This document shows, piece by piece, positions 26,555-37,585 of a stretch of 64,000 nt of DNA (position 1 is its first letter; each line of letters begins with the position of its first letter). The notes beneath the pieces are model-generated. The model searched no databases and was not told the origin of the DNA. It was given only the letters and a program-made list of their open reading frames with translations. The DNA lies in NCBI GenBank assembly GCA_902576905.1, contig CACGWW010000001.1, forward strand, positions 1 through 64,000. Direction: 5' to 3'. Both the position numbers and the translations under genes were made by a program. Source of the stretch: an uncultured Alphaproteobacteria bacterium (lineage in GTDB: Bacteria > Pseudomonadota > Alphaproteobacteria > Rhodobacterales > Rhodobacteraceae).

Positions 26555-26932
26555 TTAGACACGTCGTCGTTTTGGTGGTCTACAGCCATTATGTGCAATT
26601 GGCGTAACATCTCTAATTGATGTCACGTTCATTCCAATAGCGGACAGTGCTCTCAGTGCTGACTCTCTACCGGAGCCCGGACCTTGAACATGTACATCAA
26701 GAGACTTCATACCATGCTCCTGCGCCTTCTTTCCAGCATCCTCTGCTGCCAACTGTGCAGCATATGGGGTTGCCTTTCTAGAACCTTTAAAACCCATAGT
26801 CCCACTTGAAGACCACGCTATCGCGTTTCCTTGCACGTCAGAAATTAGAACTTTGGTATTATTGAAGCTGGAATTTATATGAGCAATTCCGGTTGTAATG
26901 TTTTTCTTCTCTTTCTTTTTTTTCTTAACCAT
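26555..26932 (-). CDS. rpsK: Ribosomal protein uS11
   Basis: A 125-residue small-subunit platform protein. Diagnostic segments are [19 protein letters not shown], the [15 protein letters not shown] helix and the C-terminal [13 protein letters not shown]-type tail (here [15 protein letters not shown]). It has a lysine-rich N-terminal extension. It lies 13 bases after rpsM. Confidence 0.98.
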   Translation of the reverse strand: MVKKKKKEKKNITTGIAHINSSFNNTKVLISDVQGNAIAWSSSGTMGFKGSRKATPYAAQLAAEDAGKKAQEHGMKSLDVHVQGPGSGRESALRALSAIGMNVTSIRDVTPIAHNGCRPPKRRRV

Positions 26933-26945
26933 ATTATTTTCCGTC

Positions 26946-27314
26946 TTATTTTTTCTTACCAGCTATCGCTTTTGCTGGACCTTTTCTTGTTCTAGCATTA
27001 GTATGTGTTCGCTGCCCTCTTACAGGTAAACCTCTCCTATGTCTTAAGCCCCTGTAACATCCAAGGTCCATAAGCCTTTTAATATTTATTGTCCTTTCTC
27101 TTCTCAAGTCACCCTCTACCACAACATTACCATCGATGTGCTGCCTTATAGAGGCGACTTCTTGCTCAGAAAGTTGGTTGACCCGTGTCGATACATTTAC
27201 TCCCGCAGCATCGCATATATTTTTAGAAGTCACTTTGCCTATACCGTGTATGTAAGTGAGCGCAATTAAGACCCTCTTGTTTGTCGGCAAATTTATCCCG
27301 GCTATTCTAGCCAT
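26946..27314 (-). CDS. rpsM: Ribosomal protein uS13
   Basis: A 122-residue head protein contacting the subunit interface and P-site t[18 protein letters not shown] and the [20 protein letters not shown] tail are definitive. It heads the alpha operon and has its own promoter-like sequence upstream (27366-27393), with GGAG about nine bases before the ATG. Confidence 0.98.
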   Translation of the reverse strand: MARIAGINLPTNKRVLIALTYIHGIGKVTSKNICDAAGVNVSTRVNQLSEQEVASIRQHIDGNVVVEGDLRRERTINIKRLMDLGCYRGLRHRRGLPVRGQRTHTNARTRKGPAKAIAGKKK

Positions 27315-27365
27315 TCCTACTCTCCACCCATGTTTTTCTCTAACTAAATAACAATACAGACTGTC

Positions 27366-27393
27366 TTTATAGCGCTTAAATTAATAAGGTCAA
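27366..27393 (-). promoter_or_regulatory. Candidate promoter of the alpha operon (rpsM)
   Basis: On the minus strand TTGACC (27393-27388) and TATAAA (27371-27366) are separated by 16 bases. Both match the sigma-70 consensus at five of six positions. Transcription would begin near 27359, about 45 bases before the rpsM ATG. The 162-base gap after adk is the largest inside the ribosomal cluster apart from operon boundaries, which supports an independent start here. Confidence 0.65.
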
Positions 27394-27476
27394 TAGATCA
27401 ATATAATATTTCTTTTATTCCTTAAAAATGTCATCTCAGCCTTCTTCAATAGAAGCAATATTAGATACCTATAGCA

Positions 27477-28052
27477 TCATTTCTCAATATTTACTAATTG
27501 ACCTTGAATATCGCTACTAACTTGCTCGATACTTCTCATCCCGTCTATTTTAACGAGCTTTTTCTGCTCTAGATAATATGGTTTTATCAGTTCTGTACTC
27601 TTATGATAGATATTCAGCCTGTTTTTAAGTACTTCTTCGTTATCATCACTTCGAGCGTTTTTGCTTTCTTTGGCGCGATTTTCAATTCTGTTTATTAATA
27701 CCTCATCATTTACTACTATTTCGATTACCAAATCTAACCTTAACTTTAACTCATGTAAAATTTCATCTAGCTCTTTAGCCTGCTCCAAGTTGCGCGGAAA
27801 TCCGTCAAATATAAAACCGTCACTGCTGCTTTTTCTTAACTTATCTTTAATCATTGATAATATAATATCGTCAGGAACCAACTCACCTCTATTCATAATT
27901 GAGCTCGCCTTTTTACCTAATTCACTTCCTTCAGTAATAGCCTCCCTGAGCATGTCTCCCGTTGATAATTGTTTTAGGTTGTATTTATCGACCAATCTTT
28001 GGGCTTGCGTCCCTTTTCCGGCTCCCGGAGGTCCAAACAATACTATAATCAT
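27477..28052 (-). CDS. adk: Adenylate kinase
   Basis: Converts AMP and ATP to two ADP; 191 residues. The P-loop is GPPGAGKGTQ, with LSTGDMLREAI, the AMP-binding FIFDGFPRNLEQA, and a short lid (no four-Cys zinc lid), i.e. the short form. The start overlaps secY by four bases, as in many bacterial spc operons. Confidence 0.96.
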   Translation of the reverse strand: MIIVLFGPPGAGKGTQAQRLVDKYNLKQLSTGDMLREAITEGSELGKKASSIMNRGELVPDDIILSMIKDKLRKSSSDGFIFDGFPRNLEQAKELDEILHELKLRLDLVIEIVVNDEVLINRIENRAKESKNARSDDNEEVLKNRLNIYHKSTELIKPYYLEQKKLVKIDGMRSIEQVSSDIQGQLVNIEK

Positions 28053-29401
28053 CTTCTAAACCTGCTTTGCCTTTTATTTTTCTTACCTAGGCGCGACTTC
28101 TCAATTAAACCTTCATATTGATACGCTAAGAGGTGAGATTGCAATTGTCCTACTGTATCCAAAGTAACAGACACAACGATCAGTACTGATGTGCCGCCAA
28201 AGTAAAAAGGAACATTCATTTGAGCTCTTAAAAACTCGGGTAAAAGACACACTGCGGCCAAATATAGTGACCCCACTACTAAAAGCCTGACCACTACGTA
28301 TTCAAGGTATTCAGCTGTTTTTGGTCCTGGCCGTATTCCAGGAACAAACCCCCCCTGCTTCTTTATATTTTCCGCAACATCCTCTGGTTTAAAAGATACA
28401 TTTAGTGTGTAAAAATAGGTGAAAAAAATAATCATACCCCCAAAGAACAAATAGTAGAGTACTTGGCCGGGGCCAAGATAAGCAGCTAAAAATCCAACAA
28501 AACCGGAACTGTCGTTGGATGAAAACGCAGTCATAGTTGTAGGCAACAATAGCAATGATGATGCAAATATAGCAGGAATGACACCTGCTGGGTTCACCTT
28601 TACAGGCAGGTTAGAGTTTTCGCCTTCAAATATTTTCATTCCTACTTGTCTTCTAGGGTACTGTAGAGGTACCTTACGCAGAGCCCTTTCAACGAAAACA
28701 ACAAACGCTATCACTGCAATTACTACAATTATTAGGAAGATAATGGTAAAAGCACTTAGGGCTCCAGATCTACCAGACGCAAAAAACTGTCCTAAAGCTC
28801 CAGGTAATTCAGCTATTATACCAACATATATAATTAACGAGATACCATTTCCAATGCCCCTCTGGGTTATCTGCTCACCAAGCCACATTAAAAGCATAGT
28901 ACCTCCCACGAGTGTAACAACGCAGGACACGCGAAAGAAAAGCCCAGGTTCTGATGCTAAACCCTGAGACTCAATACCAGCGGCTATCCCCCACGATTGA
29001 AAGAAAGCCAGAACCACTGTACCGTATCTTGTATACTGATTTATTTTCTGCCTACCCTGTTCTCCCTCTTTTTTAAGTTGTTCAAGGTATGGAACCATAG
29101 AGGTTAACAATTGCATTATAATGGATGATGTTATATATGGCATAATTCCAAGTGCAAATACAGCCATCCTTCCCACCGCTCCGCCGGTAAACATATTTAG
29201 CATCCCACCTATACCCTGGGCATTTTGCTCAAAAAAAGCTTTCAATTGTTCTGCATCGACACCGGGTACTGGCACATAAGTTCCCGCTCTGTAAATGATT
29301 AGAAGCATCAGTGCATAAAGTATCCTGTTCTGAAGGTCTTTAGCTTTACCAATAGAGCTCCAGCTCAAGTTGGCTGCCATCTGTTCTGCCGCAGATACCA
29401 T
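28049..29401 (-). CDS. secY: Protein translocase subunit SecY
   Basis: Ten-helix channel of the Sec translocon, 450 residues. The N-terminus MVSAAEQMAANLSW resembles Rhodobacterales SecY. The plug region (TGGAVGRMAVFALGIMPYI), NGISLIIYVGI and the cytoplasmic loop with FKPEDVAENIKKQGGFVPGI are typical. It lies within the spc operon, 15 bases after rplO, and is co-transcribed with adk. Confidence 0.98.
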   Translation of the reverse strand: MVSAAEQMAANLSWSSIGKAKDLQNRILYALMLLIIYRAGTYVPVPGVDAEQLKAFFEQNAQGIGGMLNMFTGGAVGRMAVFALGIMPYITSSIIMQLLTSMVPYLEQLKKEGEQGRQKINQYTRYGTVVLAFFQSWGIAAGIESQGLASEPGLFFRVSCVVTLVGGTMLLMWLGEQITQRGIGNGISLIIYVGIIAELPGALGQFFASGRSGALSAFTIIFLIIVVIAVIAFVVFVERALRKVPLQYPRRQVGMKIFEGENSNLPVKVNPAGVIPAIFASSLLLLPTTMTAFSSNDSSGFVGFLAAYLGPGQVLYYLFFGGMIIFFTYFYTLNVSFKPEDVAENIKKQGGFVPGIRPGPKTAEYLEYVVVRLLVVGSLYLAAVCLLPEFLRAQMNVPFYFGGTSVLIVVSVTLDTVGQLQSHLLAYQYEGLIEKSRLGKKNKRQSRFRR

Positions 29402-29416
29402 AGTACAATATTCCTT

Positions 29417-29881
29417 TTATGCAGAAATAAGATTGAGTTCGCCACCCATCTTTTCAACTGCTTGTCTTGCTTTTTCGGAAGCACTCGAAACTTCAATCTT
29501 TAGTTTGGAGGCGAGAGATCCTTTTGCCAAAAGCTTTACGGAGACCGCGTTCTTGTTTATCAAACCTACACTACGAAGTACCGCTATATCGATCAGCTTA
29601 TTTTCGACAATCTTTTTCGAATCAATGAGCTTTTGGATTGAACCAAGATTGACTTGATCTAGTAGTTTTTTCGAACTTCTTGAATTGAAACCTCGTTTAG
29701 GCAACCTTTGATAAAGAGGCATTTGCCCACCTTCAAAAGCCTTTATTGAGACCCCCGATCTTGACTTTTGACCCTTAATTCCTCGACCAGCAGTTTTACC
29801 CTTACCGGAACCGGGTCCCCTTCCAACCCTAACCTTTTTTTTAACGGCACCAGGGTTATCTGAAATATCATTTAAACGCAT
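29417..29881 (-). CDS. rplO: Ribosomal protein uL15
   Basis: A 154-residue large-subunit assembly protein. The glycine- and lysine-rich N-terminal extension ([20 protein letters not shown]) and [15 protein letters not shown] are definitive. It lies between rpmD and secY. Confidence 0.98.
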   Translation of the reverse strand: MRLNDISDNPGAVKKKVRVGRGPGSGKGKTAGRGIKGQKSRSGVSIKAFEGGQMPLYQRLPKRGFNSRSSKKLLDQVNLGSIQKLIDSKKIVENKLIDIAVLRSVGLINKNAVSVKLLAKGSLASKLKIEVSSASEKARQAVEKMGGELNLISA

Positions 29882-29899
29882 TATCTTAAACTTCCTTTT

Positions 29900-30082
29900 C
29901 TAATCTAAAACCTTAACCAAATGTGCTACTTTTGACAGCATTCCCCTTACCGAAGGCGTGTCCTCTAATTCTCTTACCGAGTTAGTTTTCCTAAGTCCCA
30001 AGCCTTTAACAACCCTAATCTGATTTTGTGGCTGACGTATTAAAGAGCCTACCCTTTTTATTTTAATTTTCTTATTCATCAC
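29900..30082 (-). CDS. rpmD: Ribosomal protein uL30
   Basis: A 60-residue protein with the signature [18 protein letters not shown] and a C-terminal [14 protein letters not shown]. Normal length for bacterial L30. It lies between rpsE and rplO in the spc operon. Confidence 0.97.
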   Translation of the reverse strand: MMNKKIKIKRVGSLIRQPQNQIRVVKGLGLRKTNSVRELEDTPSVRGMLSKVAHLVKVLD

Positions 30083-30090
30083 TTTTACCG

Positions 30091-30606
30091 TTATTTAAAT
30101 GTTATCTCAGAAACTTTTTTGCCTCTTCGCTGCGCTACCATTCTTGGGCTCCACTCCTTGGTCAAGCCACTGATAGTCGCTCTAATCATATTATAGGGAT
30201 TCTGAGAACCTAATGACTTTGCCACAACATCTTGAATACCAAGCATCTCAAAAACAGCTCGCATTGGTCCACCGGCAATAATTCCTGTTCCCGCTTTTGC
30301 ACTTCTCATAATTACCCTTCCAGCGCCATGTCTACCGTCAATATCATGATGGAGAGTTCTACCTTCCCTCAAAGGAACCTTTACTGTCTTTCGTTTTGCT
30401 TGCTCTGTAGCTTTGCGAATAGCTTCAGGAACTTCCTTAGCTTTCCCTTTTCCATACCCAACTCTACCTTTTTGATCACCTACTACGACTAAAGCCGCAA
30501 ATCCAAACCTCTTTCCTCCTTTTACCGTTTTTGAAACACGGTTTATCGCTACAAGACGGTCTGTAAACTCTGATTCTTCTCTATCTAATTTTCTTTTATC
30601 TTCCAA
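30091..30606 (-). CDS. rpsE: Ribosomal protein uS5
   Basis: A 171-residue small-subunit accuracy protein. The N-terminal double-stranded RNA-binding-like domain has [19 protein letters not shown] and [14 protein letters not shown]. The C-terminal domain has [24 protein letters not shown]. It carries spc operon position between rplR and rpmD, and no residue changes of note were seen. Confidence 0.98.
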   Translation of the reverse strand: MEDKRKLDREESEFTDRLVAINRVSKTVKGGKRFGFAALVVVGDQKGRVGYGKGKAKEVPEAIRKATEQAKRKTVKVPLREGRTLHHDIDGRHGAGRVIMRSAKAGTGIIAGGPMRAVFEMLGIQDVVAKSLGSQNPYNMIRATISGLTKEWSPRMVAQRRGKKVSEITFK

Positions 30607-30617
30607 AGCTATTATCC

Positions 30618-30977
30618 CTATAGTTTTAATCCATTTTCTCTAGCAGCGTCCGCTAGCGCCTTAATTTTTCCATGATATAGAAATCCTCCCCTATCAAATA
30701 CCACTTCCTTAATTCCCTTTTTTAAGGCTCTTGATGCTATTTCCTTTCCAATTTTTGCAGCAACTTTTATATTATTTTTGCCAACTACTCCTAAGCTTTT
30801 TTCTAGTGATGACGCAGAAGCAACTGTCTTTCCTAGTCTATCGTCTATAACTTGCGCATAAATGTTCTTAGAGGATCTGTGAATAGACAGCCTACATTTA
30901 CCGTAGCTAGTTTTCTTTAACTTGTTTCTGACCCTGAGGGACCGTTTCTTAAACAATTTTATCTTATATGTTGTCAT
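30618..30977 (-). CDS. rplR: Ribosomal protein uL18
   Basis: A 119-residue 5S rRNA-binding protein. Core motifs [18 protein letters not shown] and [20 protein letters not shown] with a final GLKL are definitive. It lies eight bases after rplF. Confidence 0.98.
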   Translation of the reverse strand: MTTYKIKLFKKRSLRVRNKLKKTSYGKCRLSIHRSSKNIYAQVIDDRLGKTVASASSLEKSLGVVGKNNIKVAAKIGKEIASRALKKGIKEVVFDRGGFLYHGKIKALADAARENGLKL

Positions 30978-30985
30978 TAGAGCTC

Positions 30986-31519
30986 CTACTTCTTCTTTCC
31001 CTCTTTCGCAAAAATGTATTCACCTTTATACCGTATTCCTTTCCCCTTGTAAGGCTCAGGAGCCCTCCAAGCACGTATCTTTGCTGCCACTTCTCCCACA
31101 ACTTGCTGATCTATACCTTCCACTTTGATCTCAGTTGGTTTTGCACACGTTATTTTAACATTATCTGGAATGTCAAAATCAACATCATGAGAATATCCCA
31201 AGGACAATTTAAGAACTTTACCCTGGACTGCAGCCCTGTAACCAACCCCATTTATTTCTAACTCTTTAGAAAATCCTGCATTAACTCCGTGCACTATATT
31301 CGCTATCTGCGACCTCGACATGCCCCAAAGCTGGCGCGTTTCTTTCTCAAGATTCTTTGGGGTTACTGTGATATTCTTATCAACGATATCCACCTTTAGT
31401 TTTTCTGAAAAATCAAAATTTCTTGACCCGAGAGCACCTTTGACTTCTATAGTACCTTCTTTAAGTACAGCTTCAACTCCACTCGGAATTTCAATTGGTT
31501 TTTTTCCTATCCTTGACAT
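30986..31519 (-). CDS. rplF: Ribosomal protein uL6
   Basis: A 177-residue protein near the sarcin-ricin loop. [15 protein letters not shown] starts the first of two related domains, and the C-terminal [16 protein letters not shown] is the family hallmark. It lies nine bases after rpsH. Confidence 0.98.
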   Translation of the reverse strand: MSRIGKKPIEIPSGVEAVLKEGTIEVKGALGSRNFDFSEKLKVDIVDKNITVTPKNLEKETRQLWGMSRSQIANIVHGVNAGFSKELEINGVGYRAAVQGKVLKLSLGYSHDVDFDIPDNVKITCAKPTEIKVEGIDQQVVGEVAAKIRAWRAPEPYKGKGIRYKGEYIFAKEGKKK

Positions 31520-31528
31520 GGCCTATCC

Positions 31529-31927
31529 TTAAAAAACAGTACATAAAACTTCGCCACCCACTCTGGATTGACGGGCTTTTGCATCTGACATAATACCTTT
31601 AGAGGTGGACACAATTGCCACCCCCAAACCTTGTCTAACTTTTGGAAGGTTATCGGCTCCTAGATATACCCTTCTACCTGGTGTAGACACACGCTTGAGC
31701 TCTTTTATCACTGGCTCTCCATCGAAATATTTTAGGGCTACCTTAATATTATCTGTACCTGACGCATCTTTTTCTATCTCATAACTCCTGATATAGCCCT
31801 CACTTTTTAACACATCTAAAACCCACGCCCGCAATTTTGAGTTTGGTGTGAGAACATATTGTTTTCGTCTCATTTGAGCGTTTCTAATTCTAGTTAACAT
31901 ATCCCCTAATGGATCAGTCATTGTCAT
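31529..31927 (-). CDS. rpsH: Ribosomal protein uS8
   Basis: A 132-residue primary 16S rRNA-binder; in E. coli it also represses its own operon by binding the rplE m[23 protein letters not shown] and the C-terminal [19 protein letters not shown] are definitive. An equivalent mRNA site was not identified here. Confidence 0.98.
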   Translation of the reverse strand: MTMTDPLGDMLTRIRNAQMRRKQYVLTPNSKLRAWVLDVLKSEGYIRSYEIEKDASGTDNIKVALKYFDGEPVIKELKRVSTPGRRVYLGADNLPKVRQGLGVAIVSTSKGIMSDAKARQSRVGGEVLCTVF

Positions 31928-31939
31928 TTTGAATTCTCC

Positions 31940-32245
31940 TTACCAGCTGGACTTTATCATACCGGGTATTTCACCAGCAGAAGCTAGTTCTCGCAAAGCT
32001 ATTCTTGACATCTTAAGCTTCCTGTAATAGCCCTTTGGCCTTCCTGTGACAGCACACCGGTTATGTAATCTTGTCGGACTTGAATTTCTTGGCAACTTAG
32101 CGAGTGCTAATCTTGCCTTGAAGCGCTCTTCATTACTTAATGATGAGTCTTTCGATATTTTCTTCAATTCTTCTCGCTTTTTCATAAACTTTTGAACTAG
32201 TCGCTCACGCTTAATCTGTCTATTCACCATAGAAACTTTTGCCAT
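31940..32245 (-). CDS. rpsN: Ribosomal protein uS14
   Basis: A 101-residue long-type S14 without the CxxC zinc ribbon, as is usual in Proteobacteria. The signature [20 protein letters not shown] and the final GMIKSSW are present. It lies 12 bases after rplE. Confidence 0.98.
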   Translation of the reverse strand: MAKVSMVNRQIKRERLVQKFMKKREELKKISKDSSLSNEERFKARLALAKLPRNSSPTRLHNRCAVTGRPKGYYRKLKMSRIALRELASAGEIPGMIKSSW

Positions 32246-32257
32246 AATTATTCTATC

Positions 32258-32809
32258 CTAATCTCTAAAAGGGAAATTAAATAAACCAAGTAAAAACTTA
32301 GCTTCATCGTTTGACCTTGCTGTCGTACATACCACAACATCAAGCCCCCAAATCTCGTCTACTTTATCAAAGTCGATCTCTGGAAATACTATGTGTTCTT
32401 TTATGCCGAGTGCGTAATTGCCTCTACCATCAAAGCTTTTTGGCGATAATCCTCTAAAATCTCTTATTCTCGGCATGGCGACATTAATCAGACGATCAAT
32501 AAATTCATACATTCTCGACCTTCTAAGTGTGACTTTTGCACCTAACTGCATGCCCTCTCTAACTTTGAAACCCGCGATAGATTTTTTTGCCTTTGTAAAT
32601 ACAGGTAACTGGCCTGCAATCAACATTAAGTCATTGTGTGCTGATTTAACTTTCTTTGTATCTGCAACAGCCTCTCCTATTCCCATATTTAATACTACTT
32701 TTTCTAGTTTTGGTATCATCAAATCATTTTTATATTTAAATTGTTCTTTAAGATTTGATCTGAGTTTCTCGTTATAAAGTTTTTCCAAACGAGGTTTATA
32801 ATTATCCAT
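32258..32809 (-). CDS. rplE: Ribosomal protein uL5
   Basis: A 183-residue 5S rRNA-binding protein. [16 protein letters not shown] and the [23 protein letters not shown] region (in parts) are definitive. I start at ATG 32809, with GGAGG six bases upstream; a TTG one codon earlier would be too close. The start overlaps rplX by eight bases. Confidence 0.98.
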   Translation of the reverse strand: MDNYKPRLEKLYNEKLRSNLKEQFKYKNDLMIPKLEKVVLNMGIGEAVADTKKVKSAHNDLMLIAGQLPVFTKAKKSIAGFKVREGMQLGAKVTLRRSRMYEFIDRLINVAMPRIRDFRGLSPKSFDGRGNYALGIKEHIVFPEIDFDKVDEIWGLDVVVCTTARSNDEAKFLLGLFNFPFRD

Positions 32810-33116
32810 CAATCACCTCCCCAGAGTTTTTTGCTATTCTAACCTTTTTTCCATCCTTAACCGTAAATCCAACTCTTGTTGCAATATCATTTTTTGGGTC
32901 AATCAAAGCAACATTTGATAAATGGACTGGAGCGTTCTTTGGCACTCTTCCGCCTGCGCTGTCTTTATCTTGCTTTTTATGGGTAATAACGGAGTTAACT
33001 CCCTCAACAATGACTTTATCTAATTTGGTGAGTACTTCAGATACTTGACCTCGCTTACCTTTATCTTTCCCAGCAAGCACTATCACTGTATCGCCTTTCT
33101 TTATTCTAGCGGCCAT
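32802..33116 (-). CDS. rplX: Ribosomal protein uL24
   Basis: A 104-residue assembly-initiator protein with the KOW motif [21 protein letters not shown] 33116 is chosen over GTG 33119 because GGAGG is seven bases upstream of the ATG. It overlaps the rplN stop by one base and the rplE start by eight, indicating coupled translation. Confidence 0.97.
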   Translation of the reverse strand: MAARIKKGDTVIVLAGKDKGKRGQVSEVLTKLDKVIVEGVNSVITHKKQDKDSAGGRVPKNAPVHLSNVALIDPKNDIATRVGFTVKDGKKVRIAKNSGEVIDG

Positions 33117-33484
33117 CACAAAACCTCCGGAGCCAATGATACAATTTTCATAAACTTCTTCAACCTGAGTTCCCTGACGACCGGCCCAAATATCCTTGTT
33201 CCAATTGGCTCACCTGAATTGCTCAATAGTACAGCAGCATTGGTATCGAACTTAATCGAACTCCCGTCCTGTCTATGAATTTGCTTTGAAGTTCTGACTA
33301 TGACAGCTCTTCTCACCTCACCTTTCTTCACTTTGCCTCTTGGTATAGCTTCTTTTATAGTCACAACTATTACATCTCCGACCGAAGCGTACTTTCTTTT
33401 AGCACCACCCAATACTTTTATGCACTGGACTCTCTTCGCTCCTGAGTTATCGGCAACGTCGAGGTTGCTCTGCATTTGTATCAT
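33116..33484 (-). CDS. rplN: Ribosomal protein uL14
   Basis: A 122-residue intersubunit-face protein. [19 protein letters not shown] and the C-terminal [13 protein letters not shown] are definitive; the basic [14 protein letters not shown] loop is intact. It opens the spc group after a 59-base gap from rpsQ. Confidence 0.98.
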   Translation of the reverse strand: MIQMQSNLDVADNSGAKRVQCIKVLGGAKRKYASVGDVIVVTIKEAIPRGKVKKGEVRRAVIVRTSKQIHRQDGSSIKFDTNAAVLLSNSGEPIGTRIFGPVVRELRLKKFMKIVSLAPEVL

Positions 33485-33543
33485 TTTTTTCTCCCGACCT
33501 TTAGGTTAAATTTACCTTGGTTTCGATTTATACTTTGAATTTT

Positions 33544-33774
33544 CTATTCTACAACTTCCCATCGCTTCGTCTTGGAAATAGGTACCGTTTCTCGTATCTT
33601 TACAATGTCTCCGGATTTGTATGAGTTGTTATCACCGTGTGCCCTATACTTTTTTGATCTTCTAATGGTTTTTTTAAGCACTGGATGTTTAAATCTTCTC
33701 TCAACTGAAACCGTCAATGTATTTTGGTTTAACGTACTAACTACTGTTCCTTGCAATACTCTTTTTGGCATCAA
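33544..33774 (-). CDS. rpsQ: Ribosomal protein uS17
   Basis: A 76-residue OB-fold small-subunit protein. [20 protein letters not shown] and [18 protein letters not shown] are characteristic. Last gene of the S10 group, nine bases after rpmC. Confidence 0.97.
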   Translation of the reverse strand: MMPKRVLQGTVVSTLNQNTLTVSVERRFKHPVLKKTIRRSKKYRAHGDNNSYKSGDIVKIRETVPISKTKRWEVVE

Positions 33775-33783
33775 AATCTCCGA

Positions 33784-33978
33784 CTATACTTTCTCAACTT
33801 TTGAATTAAGAACCGTTAATATTCTAGCGATTGTTCTTCTGACGAATCGAACCCTAGCTGTGTTTTCAAGCTGCCCACCTGCTTTTTGGAACCTAAGGTT
33901 AAATGATTCTTTCTTCAGCTTTTCAAGCTCTCCCTCTAGCTCTTCTGTGCTTTTATCCCTTATATCTTTAATTTTCAT
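33784..33978 (-). CDS. rpmC: Ribosomal protein uL29
   Basis: A 64-residue two-helix protein at the exit tunnel, a docking site for SRP and trigger factor. The [19 protein letters not shown] motif is definitive. It lies between rplP and rpsQ. Confidence 0.97.
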   Translation of the reverse strand: MKIKDIRDKSTEELEGELEKLKKESFNLRFQKAGGQLENTARVRFVRRTIARILTVLNSKVEKV

Positions 33979-34004
33979 TGTCTCTTTCTAACCTCTTTAA
34001 AATA

Positions 34005-34418
34005 CTACCAATCCTGCCTAACAACAAATCTACACTTGACGGGAAGCTTCATTGCCGCCAACCGCAGGCCTTCCTTTGCTATTAACTCAGATACGCCATC
34101 AACCTCAAACATAATTCTGCCTGGCTTAACTTTCGCCACCCAGCGATCAACTGAACCTTTACCTTTACCCATTCTCACCTCTATTGGCTTAGCTGTTACT
34201 GGCACATCGGGAAAAATCCTTATCCAAACTCTACCCTGTCTTTTCATATGCCTTGTTAGAGCCCTACGAGCTGCCTCAATTTGTCTTGCCGTAATTCTTT
34301 CTGGCTCTGTTGCTTTCAATGCATAGTTACCAAAATTAACGGAGTACCCACCTTTCGCCAACCCATGTATGCGACCCTTGTGCTGTTTCCGAAACTTAGT
34401 TTTTTTTGGTTGTAACAT
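34005..34418 (-). CDS. rplP: Ribosomal protein uL16
   Basis: A 137-residue protein next to the A-site t[19 protein letters not shown], the [14 protein letters not shown] segment and [16 protein letters not shown] are all family hallmarks. It follows rpsC after two bases. Confidence 0.98.
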   Translation of the reverse strand: MLQPKKTKFRKQHKGRIHGLAKGGYSVNFGNYALKATEPERITARQIEAARRALTRHMKRQGRVWIRIFPDVPVTAKPIEVRMGKGKGSVDRWVAKVKPGRIMFEVDGVSELIAKEGLRLAAMKLPVKCRFVVRQDW

Positions 34419-34420
34419 TT

Positions 34421-35146
34421 TTAATTTGCTCTTTCCTGAGGCATATTTGTAATTTTTTGGGCTCTAGACGGATTCTCTTTTAATTCACTCAGCCTTCTAT
34501 CTCTCGCGGATGGATCATGCTCCATGATGTCACCCTTAAAAATCCAAACTTTTACACCTATTATACCGTAAGCTGTGCTGCTTTCAGCAGCACAGTAATC
34601 TATATCGGCTCGGAGTGTATGTCGTGGTACTCTGCCCTCAGAGTACCATTCAGTTCTGGCAATCTCTGCACCCCCCAAACGGCCTGATATGTCAACTCTA
34701 ATGCCTAATGCACCCATACGCATAGCATTTTGCACTGCTCTCTTCATCGCTCTCCTAAAAGATACTCTTCTTTCCAACTGCTGAGCAATGCTTTCAGCTA
34801 CAAGCGCTGCGTCAGTTTCTGGCTTCCTTACTTCCAAAACATTTAACAACAACTCACTACCAGTCAGTTTCGAAAGAGCCTTTCTCAGGGTTTCGATATC
34901 AGAACCTTTTTTACCTATAATAACGCCTGGTCTGGCTGCGTGTATTGTAACTCTACATTTTTTATGTGGCCTTTCTATAACTACTCTACTAATACCCGCT
35001 TGAGCACAATTAACTTTAACGTATTTACGAATTTCCAAATCTTGATGTAACAGTTCACCGAATTCCCGTCTGCCAGCAAACCATACGCTCTCCCACGTTC
35101 TATTGACCTGAAGTCTTAATCCTATAGGATTTATTTTCTGTCCCAT
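34421..35146 (-). CDS. rpsC: Ribosomal protein uS3
   Basis: A 241-residue mRNA-entry-channel protein. It begins [20 protein letters not shown]. The KH domain has the GxxG-type [10 protein letters not shown] loop, and the C-terminal domain has [20 protein letters not shown]. Normal alphaproteobacterial length. Confidence 0.98.
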   Translation of the reverse strand: MGQKINPIGLRLQVNRTWESVWFAGRREFGELLHQDLEIRKYVKVNCAQAGISRVVIERPHKKCRVTIHAARPGVIIGKKGSDIETLRKALSKLTGSELLLNVLEVRKPETDAALVAESIAQQLERRVSFRRAMKRAVQNAMRMGALGIRVDISGRLGGAEIARTEWYSEGRVPRHTLRADIDYCAAESSTAYGIIGVKVWIFKGDIMEHDPSARDRRLSELKENPSRAQKITNMPQERAN

Positions 35147-35151
35147 GGGTT

Positions 35152-35532
35152 TTATTCCTCTTCTTTATTCTGTCTAACTATTATTGTTATTTGGCTGAAA
35201 GGCTTCAGTATCCTTCCGTAACGACCTCTTGCACGTGGCCTTCCTCTTTTTAGTACCATATTCTTTCCAACATACGCACTTTGAACAACCAGCTCGTCAA
35301 CATCAAGTCCATGGTTATTTTCTGCATTTGCTATTGCACTTTGTAGACAAGTTGACACCTCTTTTGCTACGCGCTTCTTTGAAAATCTTAGGTCGGATAA
35401 TGCTTTTGCCACAGGCTTATTTCTTATGAGCTGAGCAACTAAGTTGAGCTTTTGTGGGCTTGTCTTGATCATTCTAAGCTTAGCCATAGCTTCGTTTTCT
35501 GCGACTCTGCGACTGTTTTTTTCCTTTGACAT
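35152..35532 (-). CDS. rplV: Ribosomal protein uL22
   Basis: A 126-residue exit-tunnel protein. [17 protein letters not shown] and the tunnel hairpin tip with [13 protein letters not shown] are definitive. The frame is open upstream to 35601, but that part overlaps rpsS. The ATG at 35532 has AGAGGA upstream and leaves four bases after rpsS, so it is taken as the start. Confidence 0.96.
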   Translation of the reverse strand: MSKEKNSRRVAENEAMAKLRMIKTSPQKLNLVAQLIRNKPVAKALSDLRFSKKRVAKEVSTCLQSAIANAENNHGLDVDELVVQSAYVGKNMVLKRGRPRARGRYGRILKPFSQITIIVRQNKEEE

Positions 35533-35536
35533 CGAT

Positions 35537-35815
35537 TTATTTCCTCTTAGCTTTTTTATCGGCCGCATGACCATAATAAGTTCGAGTTGGGCTATACTCA
35601 CCCAATTTCTGTCCTATCATCTCCTCAGAAACCATTACTGGTATGTGCTTACGTCCATTGTAGACACCAAATGTTAATCCTACGAACTGCGGCAATATCG
35701 TTGATCTACGAGACCAAGTCTTTATTACCTCTTTACTACCTTTTTCTCTAACAAGCTCAGCTTTTTTTAGAAGATGGGAGTCAACAAATGGTCCTTTCCA
35801 CGCAGATCTAGCCAT
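35537..35815 (-). CDS. rpsS: Ribosomal protein uS19
   Basis: A 92-residue head protein near the A-site finger. [18 protein letters not shown] and [20 protein letters not shown] are definitive. It begins one base after the rplB stop. Confidence 0.98.
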   Translation of the reverse strand: MARSAWKGPFVDSHLLKKAELVREKGSKEVIKTWSRRSTILPQFVGLTFGVYNGRKHIPVMVSEEMIGQKLGEYSPTRTYYGHAADKKAKRK

Positions 35816-35816
35816 A

Positions 35817-36659
35817 TTACCTTCTTCCTTTCTTCTTTAAGTGTCGTGAACGTATAATGTATTTGTCGGTATCCTTGTTTGACCGAGTCTTAGCTCCCTT
35901 GGTAGGCTTTCCCCAAGGCGTAACAGGGTGTCTTCCGCCTGATGTTCTACCTTCCCCTCCACCATGAGGGTGATCAATTGGATTCATTACAACACCGCGG
36001 ACAGTTGGTCTTCTCCCTAAATATCTTGATCTACCAGCTTTTCCCAGATTTTGGTTAGAATTATCTGGGTTAGAAACCGCTCCAACTGTAGCCCGACACT
36101 CTTGCCTAACAACTCTTACCTCTCCCGAGGACAATCGTAATTGGGCATACCCTCCATCTCTACCGATAAACTGTGCATAAGCACCAGCAGATCTTGCAAT
36201 TTGTCCACCTTTACCTTGCTTAAATTCTATGTTGTGAACTATCGTTCCCACTGGCATACTTGAAAAGGGCATAGCATTACCTGGCTTAACATCGGCTTTT
36301 TCTGCAGATATTACGGTGTCACCGGCCTTAAGCCGCTGAGGGGCCAAAATATAGGATTTCTGTTTATCCTCATAAACAATTAATGCGATGAAGGCAGATC
36401 GATTTGGATCGTATTCAATTCTCTCCACAGTTGCGGTAATACCAGTTTTCGAGCGTTTGAAGTCTATTTCCCTATATAACCTTTTTGCGCCACCTCCTTG
36501 ATGCCTAACTGTGATCCGTCCTAAATTATTACGTCCACCCTTTTTTGTTAAACCTCTCGTAAGTGTTTTTTCCGGTCTTCCCTTCCACAATCCTGATTTA
36601 TCAACTAACACAAGACCTCTTTGCCCGGGTGAAGTTGGTTTATAATTCTTTAGCGCCAT
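35817..36659 (-). CDS. rplB: Ribosomal protein uL2
   Basis: A 280-residue core large-subunit protein close to the peptidyl transferase centre. [17 protein letters not shown], the [20 protein letters not shown] motif with the conserved His, and the basic tail HLKKKGRR are all present. Confidence 0.99.
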   Translation of the reverse strand: MALKNYKPTSPGQRGLVLVDKSGLWKGRPEKTLTRGLTKKGGRNNLGRITVRHQGGGAKRLYREIDFKRSKTGITATVERIEYDPNRSAFIALIVYEDKQKSYILAPQRLKAGDTVISAEKADVKPGNAMPFSSMPVGTIVHNIEFKQGKGGQIARSAGAYAQFIGRDGGYAQLRLSSGEVRVVRQECRATVGAVSNPDNSNQNLGKAGRSRYLGRRPTVRGVVMNPIDHPHGGGEGRTSGGRHPVTPWGKPTKGAKTRSNKDTDKYIIRSRHLKKKGRR

Positions 36660-36680
36660 CTTTTCTACCTCGATACCAAC

Positions 36681-36968
36681 TTAAAGACCAGAAGTAACAT
36701 CTATTGTGTTACCTTCTTCAAGCATCACATATGCTCGCTTTATATCTCTCTGCTTTCCCAGCTGACCACGAAAGCGTTTTCTCTTGCCTTTTGTTATACT
36801 CGTATTCACCGCCCTAACCTTTACTTTGAAAAGTTCTTCTATTGCCTGTTTTATCTCAGCTTTATTTGATCCCATAGCAACCTCAAATACAACTCCACCT
36901 ACTTCGGATGCTAGTGTTGCCTTTTCAGTTATTATAGGACGACGGATTATATCATAGTTGCTTTTCAT
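36681..36968 (-). CDS. rplW: Ribosomal protein uL23
   Basis: A 95-residue exit-site protein, the docking point for SRP and trigger factor. [16 protein letters not shown] and [19 protein letters not shown] are definitive. It overlaps rplD by four bases. Confidence 0.98.
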   Translation of the reverse strand: MKSNYDIIRRPIITEKATLASEVGGVVFEVAMGSNKAEIKQAIEELFKVKVRAVNTSITKGKRKRFRGQLGKQRDIKRAYVMLEEGNTIDVTSGL

Positions 36969-37585
36969 TGAAGCTTTTCCTCCAACTGCTTTAATGCTGC
37001 TGAGGTTATCAATAATTGATCTTTCCTCAGAATATCGTAAACATTTATTCCGTTTACACTTAAAACATCCCTATTTGCGAGCCTCTTGGTAAACTTAGCC
37101 AAACCTTTAGCCTTTTCTTGTTCATCTATAATCAAAAGGCTCTGCCAACCATACTTGTCGAAAATTTTTACTAAATCCTTTGTTTTTTCAAAATTGGTCT
37201 TTATTTCATCAACAAATACCACCTTTCCTGAGGAAACTTTACTTGATAGAGCATGCTTAATTCCTAGCTTTCTAAACTTCTTGTTAAGATCGTGGCTGTG
37301 ACTTCTCGGCTTCGGCCCTTTGTATACCCCTCCTTTTCTAAAAATTGGGGCGTTTCTGTCACCGTGCCTGGCTCCTCCAGTACCTTTTTGCCTATAAATC
37401 TTTGATTTCGAGTAACTACCCTCAGACCTTGTTTTAACTGAGTGACTTCCCTGTTGTCTTCGCGCTAGTTGCCATCTCACAACCCTATTAAGAATATCTT
37501 TCCTTGGCTCCAGAGAGAAAATTTCATCTAAAATCGTCACCGCCTTTGCCTTACCTGTATCAATGTTGAGTAGCTCAGCTTTCAT
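36965..37585 (-). CDS. rplD: Ribosomal protein uL4
   Basis: A 206-residue protein with a tunnel-reaching loop ([20 protein letters not shown]). In E. coli it represses the S10 operon by binding its leader; no matching leader structure was worked out here. It overlaps rplC by eleven bases and rplW by four. Confidence 0.98.
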   Translation of the reverse strand: MKAELLNIDTGKAKAVTILDEIFSLEPRKDILNRVVRWQLARRQQGSHSVKTRSEGSYSKSKIYRQKGTGGARHGDRNAPIFRKGGVYKGPKPRSHSHDLNKKFRKLGIKHALSSKVSSGKVVFVDEIKTNFEKTKDLVKIFDKYGWQSLLIIDEQEKAKGLAKFTKRLANRDVLSVNGINVYDILRKDQLLITSAALKQLEEKLQ

